From Cyathus striatus (lineage: Eukaryota > Basidiomycota > Agaricomycetes > Agaricales > Nidulariaceae), in contig JAOVFP010000014.1 of assembly GCA_025738555.1 (NCBI GenBank), forward strand, positions 2,604,001 through 2,668,000: 64,000 nt of DNA, written 5' to 3'. The notes beneath the pieces are model-generated. The model worked only from the letters and a program-made list of their open reading frames with translations. It did not search any database and was not told where the DNA came from. Positions within the stretch are counted from its first letter, which is position 1. Each line of letters starts with the position of its first letter. Positions 46,225 through 57,200 of the stretch are shown one piece after another. Both the position numbers and the translations under genes were made by a program.

Positions 46225-48840
46225 GGGCTGCTAACATTTCGAGTTCCCCTTAAGTTTTTCGAGTCAAAGTTAAGTTCTAGTCGAGTCAAAGTTAAGTTCC
46301 AGTTGAGTTATAGTTAAGGTCCACTTTGGCCCCGCTTATTTTTATTCAGTGAAAGTTAAGTTTTTCGAGTCGACTTAAGTTCCTCGCTAATTAATTCTCT
46401 GAAAGTTAAGTTCTCTCGAGTTAAGTTCCTCACTAATTTTTCGAGTTCCCTCAAGTTCAATTTTTAAAACTTCAAGTGTAAAGTAAAAACTAATCACTAG
46501 TACTACTATCTAAGTGAGTGTAAGTTGAGTTCCCTCAAGTTAAGTTTTTCGAGTCGACTTAAGTTCCTTGTTAATTTTTTTCTGAAAGTTGAGTTCTCTC
46601 GAGTTAAGTTCCTCACTAATTTTTCGAGTTCCCTCAAGTTCAAGTTTCAAAATTTCAACTATACAGTAACTACAAACTAATCACTAGTACTACTATTTAC
46701 TAATCACTACTATTGCTACCACAGCTCTGTCCCGCCCCCTGCCTGATTTCATCGACATTTCCCACGCACTCTGCCCGCCTTTATTTACTTCTGTTTACAT
46801 GCAGTATTGAACGATCACATCTATCATAAACAAATATTCATCACTGCGACATCAACACATCGTGTGATTTTTGATGTGCACTCTTCCTTATCATCAATGC
46901 TCATCATGCTCAACAGTGAGCAAGTCTTTTCTAATTTTTAAGCTCAATTCTTGCTCTTTTTATTTCAGTCTTTTTGCATCACTCAATATAAGTTATTATA
47001 CATTTAGTAGACCATATTATACTAAGTACTAATGTAAATAAACTTATAAAAATGCGAGTTATATATGTATTTAGTCTTTTATTATAATATGTTCCATGCT
47101 TTGTACAGATTATGTGATTTGTGTAGAAAAGTGTATTAGTGGTGAAGGAAAATAAGAGCGGAGGCGTGGGAAAATAAGAGCGGGAGGGCGGAAAATGATG
47201 AAATGAGCGGGAAATAGTAAACAGAGGTCGGAACAATAAGCGATAGCGTGGGAAAATATTGAGCGGGGATGCGGACAGCAGTGAACAGCAGAAGCGGAGG
47301 CGTGGGAAATAAATGCGAACACCCAGTGAGCATCAGAAGTGAAAGCGGAAGCGTGGGAAACTATGAGCGGGAGGGCGGGAAATGATGGAATGCGTGGGAA
47401 ATTGCGAGCGGAAGGGAGGGCAGGAAATAATAATTAAAGGAGAAGCGAAAGCGTGGGAAATGCTGAGTGGGAAGTGGGCAGCAATGGACAGCAGAAATAG
47501 TAAGCGGATGCGTGGGAAATAATGAGCGGGAGGGCGGGAAATAATGAGTAGAGGTCAGAATGATAGCAGCAGAGCATGGGAAACATTGAGCGCGAAAGTA
47601 TGTTGGCGCGATATGTTAAGCGGATGCGTGGGAAATTATGAGCGGAGGTGCAGGCAACAATGAGGATGTGCAATTAATGGGAAATGAGTAAACATTGAAT
47701 TATATGCGTGGGAAACAGTGAGCGGAGGGGCGGGAAACAACACAAACTACTGTATAATTACTGTAAGGTTCTCATACAATACAGGTATACAACTTGCTTA
47801 TTTTTCGAGTAAAAGTTAAGTTCCCTTGAGTAAAGTTAAGTTTCTCGCTTATTTTTTTGAGTAAAAGTTAAGTTCCATCGAGTCGAGTTGAGTTCTTCAC
47901 TTATTTTTTTTCGGGTGGTGTTAAGTTCCGAAATTCAAGTGTCAGTTAAGTTACCATCGAGTTCCATTCGAGTTCCAGTTAAGTTCCAGTTAAGTTCCTA
48001 TATTAAGTTCCTCAAATTCCATTACAAAAAACCCATACTTTACAATCATGCTCATTGTTATTGCAATCCCTTACCTCGTTGTTTCCCACGCCCATCCCTG
48101 CCGCCGCGGATGTGTAAAAATAGCGCCATCACATCAGCCATCAAATTCCCGATAACTCCACTCGCTTCTGATGCATTGATGTTGCTTGCATCGCACTTCT
48201 TCCATCATCATGTTCAACAGTGAGCACGTATTTTGTGCATTCTTCTCTCAGTTTTTGGATTCTTCCTGTAATTTTTTTTTTACAATATGAAGTTAGTTAT
48301 TTTGCATGTAATATAACATCTTAGTTGCATAAGCATGATGTACTGTGTTTATATATAAAATATAACATTAATAATAATAATATAAACTTTTCATACTATT
48401 CCACAGGTAATTTAGCTGTACTGTAGAAGCATTTAATATACATTCATATTCACAAAAAAATTGAGAGGAATTGTCCAATAACTCGACCAGAAATGAAAAT
48501 AATGGGTGCTCACTGTTTATAACAATGATGAGGCATATGAATGTGATCAAACGCGCCGTGGAAAACAACGTGCGGCACTCATTGATCAATTAGAACTTAG
48601 AAGCATCAGATCAAATTAATGATCAACATTCAGGGGCGTGGGAAATAATGAGCGCCGAGGCGCAACAGAGAGTGAGTATTAATCTAGTAATCCATAGCAG
48701 GGTCAGAATGTCTGTGATATACGATACAAATCAAGCTAATTTACATTTTTCGAGTTACAGATGAGTTCCTAAGTTGAGTTCCACTTAAGTTCCTTTCGAG
48801 TTTCATTCGAGTTACGGGTAACTCGAAAAGTTGACGGCCC
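46225..48840. mobile_element. 2.6-kb motif-array element in the flank of C
   Basis: Ends match: GGGCTGCTAACATTTCGAGT at the left and, inverted, GGGCCGTCAACTTTTCGAGT at the right. TATCTGAG (46217-46224) and TATCCTGAG (48842-48850) flank it, an 8-9 bp duplication with one indel, and comparison with the D flank shows the surrounding sequence is otherwise continuous. Inside are blocks of AAGTTAAGTTC and TCGAGTT (46230-46660, 47800-48010, inverted 48745-48830), a block of GCGTGGGAAAT and GAGCGGGAGGGCGGG units (47155-47740) and a direct repeat of about 270 bp (46730-47000 and 48040-48310). No coding capacity. Confidence 0.75.
47155..47740 (+). repeat. GCGTGGGAAAT/GAGCGGGAGGGCGGG unit array
   Basis: About fifteen degenerate units of GCGTGGGAAATNNTGAGCGG, each often followed by GAGGGCGGGAAATAATGA. 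The spacing is irregular (35-70 bp). G-rich strand only; the complement TTTCCCACGC also occurs at about 46,770 and 48,070 in the neighbouring direct repeats. Confidence 0.75.
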
Positions 48841-48886
48841 ATATCCTGAGTACCCAGCCGAAACTTCCCTTGGAGAAACCGCGTCA

Positions 48887-51275
48887 TTATACAGAACTTT
48901 CAGATGTCCTTTTTGAGCCATCTGCGTCATTCTCAATCTCTTTCGTAACATTTATTATAATGGGACGCAGAGGCATACTTCCAATTGTTTGAACTGGGTT
49001 ATTTTTGTCCTGCCTCTGTCCTGCCTCCTTGAGTGACTAGAGTTTTATATGGACAGTTACTGAGCTGAATGTGATACCCTATATATATCACAGTGAACGT
49101 TTAAAATATGCAGATTTCGTAAACTGAAGACTTACAACTAATGGTGTAATCCATTCACGTACAATATATTGAGAGTTGTTGTACATGAAGACGGAAACCA
49201 AAAATATAAATTCCATGATTATCTGTAGAGCGACAGACTCTATCAACATCCACATAATGGAGAGCAGTCTTCCTTCCCCAACACGATAGCTGGCTGCATT
49301 TTTGTGTGTAATCCAGATCCAGTAGCTCATGAGTCCAACAGTGATAACACTCAAAGCGAAGGCAACCGAGAGGTATGTCCGGACCAACCAGTCATCTACA
49401 ATAACACTGAATAAAGTTGAACCAACATTAGTATACATTGCAACGTAAATGATGGAGCTAATAACTATTCACAAATGAAATCATAAGGTTGTTAGGGCTT
49501 GGTTATGGCATCAACAACTAGCAAGAAAAGCGTACCTATACGAATTGCTAGTAATACAATTGGCGCAACAACAACCCCCCAGTCATAGCTCCATAGTACC
49601 CAAGTACGATATATCTAACAGTTTTTAAACAATATTACAGAGACATGTAAAGAGGAAACTCACCGTTACAGCATTACCAAGATCTTGTTGAGTCCCAGAA
49701 AGAATATCCTTTAGAATATAGTGCCAAGCATTGATATTGCCAAGGTAAGTATTTGTTCCTGTCACGAAAATACAATTTGCATTGTAAGGCCTTAAGCCTT
49801 TATTCCAGCCAAAATAAATTGTGAGACGATTTTAAGGCAGTAGCAAAGACTTTACAATGTGCTTACAAGCCATTTTAAGAACCAGACTGGTACCCAAGGC
49901 CTTGTGTGAAATGTGGGTGCGATGTGATTGATTGTGGGGCACTCTAAATATTAAGCATGTATTTCAAGGCAGCCTTAATATTGTGCAATTATTATAGGAT
50001 CTTGCAATAGGTACAAAAATTAACTTCTACTATAGGTACATTTAATGTATACTATACACTTTCTGTGCTGTAGCGCACTCAAAGAACATGATTTGCAATT
50101 AATATACCAAATATAAGAAAATTTATACATCCCATTAAATAAATTAGAGACAAGCTCCGGAACAAGTTCCAGGTTGCAAGAGGTGACAGGTGGAAGTGTA
50201 GGCGAAATGTGGGCCTGTCCAGCTCAGCTCCGGGACTTAGGGGTAGTCTGTGCCGAGGCTGCGTAAGATCCGGTACAGCTGACTAAACTACGTTTCTAAA
50301 AGGTATAAAAACGCTGCGCCATTGCTTGTTTGTGCGGCTTCAAGCCCTGAGGTAAGGAGTAAGTAGAGTTAGGTAAGGTAAGTCAAACGTCTTGGTAAGT
50401 CATAGTAATAACCAAACTACTAACCAACCAACCCAGCTACATTCTGTGTGAGCGTTTATAATATAGACTGCTTGTTAACATTAGTATACACTGTAGATAC
50501 AGTACTTATACATACAATAATATCATTTCATTGTAGAAACCAACAAATATTCTTTCATTTGGATGGATTCAGTAACGGTTTGCTTATTTTTCTGAATCAT
50601 CCGTTATACTCCATTATAAACAATGTGATGGGGTGATTTTCTTGTAAGACTGCACAGTAACTCTTACATGTCCTTTACATACCCGGGCTGCCTATATTGC
50701 ATTATAAGGCTCTCAGCCGTACCTTATAACACATCCTATAATTATGTGTTCAACAATTTCCCTTGTAGGTCGGCCTCTGCCTTAAGCCCTTAAGATGCCT
50801 CTTAATCCATTGCATGGCGAACTAAACTTTTGTGACACCAGAGGGAGCGGGACCTTTATCAATGAAGCCTTCGAGAAGGCGGTAACAATTAATAGCGAGG
50901 TGAAATGTGGCTATAAAAAACATAAGAGCCGAAATGCCAATCATAACCTTCAAAGTATTCACCATTAATTCGCTTTAAATCGGATATAAAAATTTAATTA
51001 CCGACGTATGATTGTCCTGTTTTCGGTTGTTATAGGTGTCATTAGAATACAAATACAATGTCACTCCGAAGAGGCATAGAAAGAGTTCTGCATTGTGCGT
51101 TGGTAATGTTTACTTCAGAATCATACACTGTAACCAGTCTGTAATGAACCCTTACCATATATAAGTGCCTAAAGCAAAGAGTTAATGTTTAACTGTGGTG
51201 TAACTCATGCAAACTGATCTTACCTCAAAGTAAGCCCGTATTGTAGGGATAATGATACTCCTAAATTATACATCA
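48887..51275 (-). pseudogene. Seven-pass membrane protein family, copy C (disrupted)
   Basis: Minus-strand exons: relic of exon 1 near 51232-51265, exon 2 51156-51168, exon 3 51002-51087, exon 4 50838-50947 plus 49664-49759, exon 5 49536-49614, exon 6 49136-49464, exon 7 48887-49078. A deletion of roughly 75 bp joins the TATA region (CCCTACAATACG) to the last codons of exon 1 (RAYFE), removing the start codon. Exon 4 is split by a 1078-bp repeat (49760-50837). Exon 7 has TAG (49037-49039) where the paralogs have CAG. Intron 3 contains a stop. Otherwise the family motifs remain (IYRTWVLWSYDW, GLMSYWIWIT, SIMWMLIESVALQII), so inactivation is fairly recent. Confidence 0.9.
49760..50837 (+). mobile_element. 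1.08-kb TGTCA repeat inserted in copy C exon 4
   Basis: Begins TGTCACGAAAATAC and ends CTTTTGTGACA. Exon 4 is 204 nt in A, B and D; in C the two halves add to 206, so the insertion duplicated exactly two bases (CC at 49758-49759 and 50838-50839). It shares CATTGTAAGGCCTTAAGCC, a TCCGGTACAG block, GGTATAAAAACGCTGCG and the end with the copy at 37141. Confidence 0.9.
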
Positions 51276-51788
51276 GATCAAGGGGATGGTGGTACGAGGC
51301 AGTTCTGGGGCATTTAAAGTGCATCAAGGCGAATGATAATGCATCTACGTTAAGTACATAACTGGACCGGCCATTCTAAAAAAGTAGTGGTTGTTGACTT
51401 CGTAAGTTGGCTGATGTACATCCGGGATGTTGGGATGTAATATACCTGTGCAAGTGACCATGATTCATTCATTGTATATAGCCAAGTAAAAATCAGAGCC
51501 TCATGAAAAAGTATTGTTTCTCCGGAAAATCAGAAGTGTGCCTGGAACTTACTGGTTTGAGCTTGCACAGTATATGATGGTGGTTAGTTGATGATTGTCG
51601 GCACGCGCTGCAAGGCACCACGCCACTACGTAGTACGCGGCAATTACGCGGTGTCTGTCTGATTTTTAGTTCGGCGCCGCCCATACAAATAACTTTTAAT
51701 AAGTACCACCGAAGAGTCCAAAGTGTTTTATATAAATTATAATTAATCACCGAATAAATCGGCATTTGTAAAGTCACCAAGAAATTTG
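51276..51788 (-). promoter_or_regulatory. Former upstream region of copy C
   Basis: On the minus strand it keeps blocks shared with A and D: GAACTGCCTCGTACCACC followed by CCTTGATCTGATG (about 51310-51275), and farther up GGCCGGTCCAGTTATG (about 51360). Beyond about 51500 the sequence is unique and I see nothing in it. Confidence 0.4.
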
Positions 51789-51797
51789 GGATTATCT

Positions 51798-52909
51798 CAG
51801 ACTCCAAACCAGTCGCTTTCCGCGCGTTCAAGTCGGCTAACACCGTTATATCCGAAGAACTTGAACTTGAACGCGCTACAAGCGACTGGCAAAACTTGTA
51901 AGGTCGGTCACGTGGTTTTGTTCCCATGGGCTCTCTCGAGCCTTGAGTCTTGCCGCAAAAACTCGTCACATAATTGTGTCTTGCAGCCCAGTGGCCCATA
52001 AATGTGCAATAATATTTCGTAAATGGTTAGTATATGTATTATATGTATGGTATATGAAACCAGCACAAGTACTCGATACTTTATTTATTATTATATCTTG
52101 ATGGACTAATTGAATAATTCAATTCTACATTTTGTTTCTAACTATAGATCTCTGTACTTGATTCTGCGATGCAAGTAACAGCCTGTCATGCGATATATTT
52201 GATTAAGACCTATTTAATGCTGTGGTAATTTGTAAAAGAGAACTTTTTGCAGGTTCAGCCCACTGTCTATAACTTGAAAGTTCGGGAACATTTTATTGGA
52301 AGCTATAGGTCGTTAATATTAATAGAATATATATTTTCCAGTAGTGACAGTTACGCTATTAATGGTACCACATGATGCACAACGACACTCATTTGGAGTT
52401 ATCAAAAAAGACTGTACTTATTTTCTTACTCTGAGGGCCCGGGCCAGTGGTCACACTGAAACTCGAGAGTGGGGAAGAATTTTGGTTCACAATCATGTTA
52501 AGGATATTTTTGGGATAATTTTAACTCAATCAGCCCATCCTTGTCATCTCAACGTTGTAATACAACTGAACCTCATTCATGTATAAGTTTGTAGTCTTTA
52601 TTATTGTAGTCTATCAATTACAAAAACCTTAGACACAATAAATAAACAAAAATCATTCATACACCACACACACAAATCAAATACTATTTAAAAATATAGT
52701 TTCACATTCTGGGCCACTGGGCTGCAAACACAATTATGTGGTGAGTGAAAGCGGCAAGACTCAAGGCTCGAGAGAGCCCATGGGAACGAAACCACGTGAC
52801 CGACCTTACAAGTTTTGCCAGTCGCTTGTAGCGTGTTCAAGTTCAAGTTCTTCGGATATAACGGTGTTAGCCGACTTGAACGCGCGGAAAGCGACTGGTT
52901 TGGAGTCTG
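51798..52909. mobile_element. Mutator-like non-autonomous element, 9-bp TSD
   Basis: A 1112-bp element with long inverted ends of about 210 bp (51798-52010 and 52699-52909), starting CAGACTCCAAACCAGTCGC. GGATTATCT lies exactly outside both ends (51789-51797 and 52910-52918). Long TIRs plus a 9-bp duplication are the Mutator (MULE) signature. The 690-bp centre has a plus-strand open frame of 80 codons (52344-52586) but nothing transposase-like, so it is non-autonomous. The ends are almost identical to each other, implying recent insertion. Confidence 0.9.
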
Positions 52910-52918
52910 GGATTATCT

Positions 52919-53354
52919 ATACTTAAGTACTAGAAAAAAGCGGATATTAGCGCGAACTATAAAGAATACATAGAGCGTAATTTAGAATGAATACCAATGA
53001 CGAAAATAATACTTTGTGTAACAGCCTAGGCATTGCCAGAGAGCTTCCTGTGCAACCGATACAGGTACATAGTCTCCTAACTTGAGCGGTTCGCCTACGT
53101 AGGTGGGGATAGGAAGTTCAAGTTGGGTGGTAACGATTGTTGCGGCGTAAGGTAAGTTTTCACAGTGGATGTATCAGTGTAGACTCCCAACCATTCGTTA
53201 TGCATTATGATGCCTTTGTTTTCTTCTACAGCTAATGTAAATATATGCCGTCACGAGCCTAATATCAGTGGTGTGCGGCGGAACTAGAACTTGAAAACTA
53301 GTAAGTTTTTCAACGAAAAGACAAACTTAACTTACATTCATCTTCATCTATTCT

Positions 53355-53358
<4 letters not shown>
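52919..53358. other. Gene-free stretch
   Basis: Splice-like signals and a short ATG-led frame (about 52987) occur, but no exon chain can be built. Ends at a TC microsatellite. Confidence 0.35.

Positions 53359-53402
<44 letters not shown>
53359..53402 (+). repeat. (TC)22 microsatellite
   Basis: Forty-four uninterrupted bases of TC repeats, followed by further pyrimidine-rich DNA. Confidence 0.97.
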
Positions 53403-53405
<3 letters not shown>

Positions 53406-53516
53406 TCTCTCCTCCTCGTCCCCTTCTATTCTTTACTTAGTACATTCCTCCTCTCCTGAGTCCCTAGCTTTAGCCTTCCTCTCCTCCTTCCCGTCCCAGC
53501 CCTCTCCTTCTTCACC

Positions 53517-53870
53517 CTAAACCGCATATACCTCCCTACAAACGCTCTCATATACTAGACCCACACCGAGGCGTCTTTCTTTCTCTACGTGTAATTTTCC
53601 AAGAGAAGGGCAGTTCCGATTTTTTGATTTCCAAATGCTAGCCAACTTGAACTCAGGAAAGTGCGCAAGATGACGAAGCGCCATATATGCCTTCTGTTTT
53701 TTCTTACTCACACCGTCGAAAGCCACTTTCATTGAAGCATCTTGAATTCCATGATGGCCTCCTTTAGGAATTTCCCGAAGCACCTTCGCTGGATATGTCT
53801 TCATTCCTGCAGGCGTAATCTCGGATCCTTGACCATCAACGGTCCCAGAGAACGTTTCCAATGGCCGCAT
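53517..53870 (-). CDS. 117-residue open frame, unrecognised
   Basis: An ATG-led minus-strand frame with no low-complexity bias: MRPLETFSGTVDGQGSEIT, then YPAKVLREIPKGGHHGIQDA, then SKKKQKAYMALRHLAHFPEF and VYESVCREVYAV before the stop. The patterning of charged and hydrophobic residues looks like real protein, and 5' extension across an intron is possible. Its start lies at the edge of the duplicated flank (53860 onward), so the first codons belong to the duplication and the rest to the unique side. No domain recognised; may be a fragment. Confidence 0.35.
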   Translation of the reverse strand: MRPLETFSGTVDGQGSEITPAGMKTYPAKVLREIPKGGHHGIQDASMKVAFDGVSKKKQKAYMALRHLAHFPEFKLASIWKSKNRNCPSLGKLHVEKERRLGVGLVYESVCREVYAV

Positions 53871-54160
53871 ACAGCCATCTCCCTCGGAGGGGCCTTTTAT
53901 CGCCGTACTATACTGACACTGCTAACGTCGGGAGTGCATTGACCGGATGTGCGTTACTCACATAAACAGGTAATCATTCATCGAGCTCTACATCACATGC
54001 ATCACACCAGCTCCCACTGCAGCACCTCAAATCGGCTTCCTATACTAAGCAGCTATCCTTCTTTAGCGGCACAACCACCATGCCTCACCCTAATTGAAAT
54101 CATTGCTGATATCTAATAAAAAACACAGGTTGAAAATGAGGACAAATTGTCCATGCATCC
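53860..54160. repeat. Segmental duplication, copy 2 (downstream flank of D)
   Basis: Counterpart of 45900-46216 in the same orientation relative to the neighbouring minus-strand gene. It is uninterrupted here, which identifies the 2.6-kb element at 46225 as a later insertion in copy 1. Confidence 0.8.
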
Positions 54161-54225
54161 GGATGTAATACCCTCCTAAAATTTCCCTTCGAGTCTGGCC
54201 ATCTCTGACGTCCAGACTTCCGTCT

Positions 54226-57200
54226 TTATACGGAACTATCGGGTGTCCTTCTTAAATCTTCTAAGTCATCCTCAACTTCTTTGGTAATGTTTATATTAAT
54301 GCGACGCAGAGGCATACTTCCAATGGTTTGAACTGGGTTGTTTGCACTCTGCATCTGCGCTCCTGTTTCCTTAAGTGACTGGAGTTTTATGCGGACAGTG
54401 ACTGAGTTGAATGTGATACCCTGTATTATATATTCAAGCAAATGAGTTATTAAAATACACAGAGAGAGATCGTAAGCTGTAGACTTACAACTATTGGTGT
54501 AACCCATTCAAGTACAACATATTGAGAGTTGCTGAATGTGCAGGCGGAAACCAAAAGTATAAATTCCGTTATTATCTGGAGAGCAGCAGACTCTATCAAA
54601 ATCCACATAATGGAGATCAGTCTTCCATTTCCAACATGATAATTGGCTGAATTTCGGTGTGTAATCCAGATCCGGTAGCTCATGAGTCCGACAGTCATAA
54701 CACTCAAAACGAAGGCAATTGAGTTGTATGTCCTGACCAACCTGTCAAACACAATAACACTGAATATTGAACCAACCTCAGTATATGCAGCACAAATGAG
54801 GCAGCCAGAAACTATTCACAACTGTGAGCATGAGGTTGCTGGGGAATTGACAACTGGCGAGAATAGCATACTTACTTGTATTAATTGTAAGTAATATAAT
54901 TGGCAAAACAACGACCCTCCAATCGTAGTTCCATAGTACCCATGTACGATATGTCTAACAGTTTGTTTAAATATTACTATGGAGACATGTAAAAGAGAAG
55001 TCTCACCGCCGCAGCACCACCAAGATCTTGTTGAATCCCAAGAAGAATATCTTTCAGAATATAGTGCCAAGCTTTGATATCGCCAAGGTATGCATTTTGT
55101 CCAGAGGGAGTGAGACGTTTATCAATGAAGCCTTGGAGAATGCGGTAACAATTAATAGCGAGGTGCACTGTGGCAATAAAAAACATAACAGCGGAGAAGC
55201 TTATCATGACCTTCAAAGTATTCGTCATTAAATCGCTTTTAATCAGATATACAAATTCAATTACCAATGCATGATTATCCTGTCTTCCCTTGTTATAAGT
55301 GTGATTAAAGTACAAGTACAGTGTCACTCCGAAGATGCTTAGAAAGAGACCTAGGTTGCAGGTCAATATGGACTTCAGAATGTTATACTGCAACCAGTAC
55401 TGAATCCATACCATATACCAGTCCCTAAAGTCGAAGAGTTAATGTCTAACTGTTGTAAATAAAGAAATAGGGCCGGCAAGCGGCACTGCCCACTACCTTG
55501 GGAGGACTTACTGTAGATTGATACAATGGCTGAGTGTGGGGTATCGATAATCGAAGTGAGAAAAAGATGTATATATTACAATTTACAAAGAATGTACATA
55601 GGATGAATGTAGCAAATAAGGTGCGTACATACTGGCATAGGAAGAAAGTATGAATACTAGGGAAATCTCTTTTATTTTTTATTTTTTGGGGGGGTGTCGT
55701 TGGTGCTGCGGCCGTTCCGACTCTTTTTCGCAGCAGATTCTGGCTCAACAACTCCTGTGGCAACGGCGGAATTGGAGGTTGTAACAACTTGGTTGCCTGA
55801 GGCGGGTTCGGAGCAATTGGTTTTGCAGGACCTGGTGGGTCTGTCAGTGCATCCTGCACAGGGGAGAGAACCACGAAAGAACAAATCCACGAAAACGATA
55901 GAGGTAACTGAAAAAGCAGATCAGACTCACTCAGTATTGCGGTCTCAGATGATCTGAATGGATGAAGACATTAGACTCCAGAGCGCAATCAGCCCCACTG
56001 TACCCAGCAAGTCAATAAGGTAGTAACCCATATGTCAGCATATGCAAGTGCAACTACATTGTAAAACACCCGCAAGTAATACACCATATCGCAACCGACT
56101 CGAAATAGAGCAAAGCAACTGAGACGTTCATTCGATACTATTAAAGCAAAGGAAATGCATAGGGCCAACATCCGATAGAAAACGAAAGAGAAAAAACTTG
56201 CCAGCGTAATGCCATTCCGTAAGATTTGCGAATTGAATGGTCGCGGTACTGTATCATTCCTTGCTGATGCTTCCCAATTGAAAGGCTGAGCATTTCGCTT
56301 TCGTATTGTCACGAACCCAGACTTATGAGTTCGAATAAACCATCTTCCTACGCTTATAACCGCTATTCTGACAATCTCCGCAACTACAGCCCCAACTTTG
56401 CTCCTTACTGGTTTAGAGGCAGTAGAACCTTGAGAGGGCAGTGCCATCAATGTGGTGGACGTCGAGAAATTGGTAGAGACACCCATTGAAGGAGTGTAAT
56501 ATAGTGTAGCTACTACCAGTGTTGAGTCGCCAAAGCTCGCTGTGTTCATCGTGTTGGAAGTACTTGGGGTTGAGGCCCCAGATATGTTTGAACTACTTGT
56601 TGTTGGAATTACTGATGATGATGGTGCGGCAGTAACGGAGCTTGTGTTCGGTTTTAGGACGCACAGCAGAGTTGGTTTCGCAAGTAATAGAACTAGGTTA
56701 CCTTCAACCATCCCAGGCATACCGAACTCGAATCCATATTCAGTATGAATGACCGTATGGATGAGTCCTTCGAGCCTTCAATAAAGCAAAGCACAACAAC
56801 AATCGTGTTCGTACTGAAGATGTACTCTTCAACAAGAGGAACTGCGCCTTTCTCGAGTTAGAGCAACTACGTCGTACGAGCATATATAAGTCCATTTATA
56901 GCAAGATTAGTCCGATATCACGTACTCATGACGCTGGGGAGAAGGAGATGGGCGTAGACACAGTGGAGATATGATAATGTGGTGGTAACAGTGGTTCAGT
57001 ACGTGGCGAAGAGCGACAGATGTTAACCCTCACACTATCCGAATACAAAAAACAGCGAGAGGATCTGAGACGACTGAATTCGACAGCGGTCACAGGATTG
57101 TCACAGGCTCCAACCAATCAGGTTAAGATCCCGTTCACGAACCTGTAAATCGCCTTATAGGGAAATCAGACGTCCCTATAACCCAACTACCTTAAAAGGT

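Noticed and set aside
51493..51999. 168-codon minus-strand open frame at the left end of the Mutator-like element
   Set aside because: Most of it is the terminal inverted repeat; the same text appears in the opposite TIR on the other strand (52738-52926), so it is not a gene.
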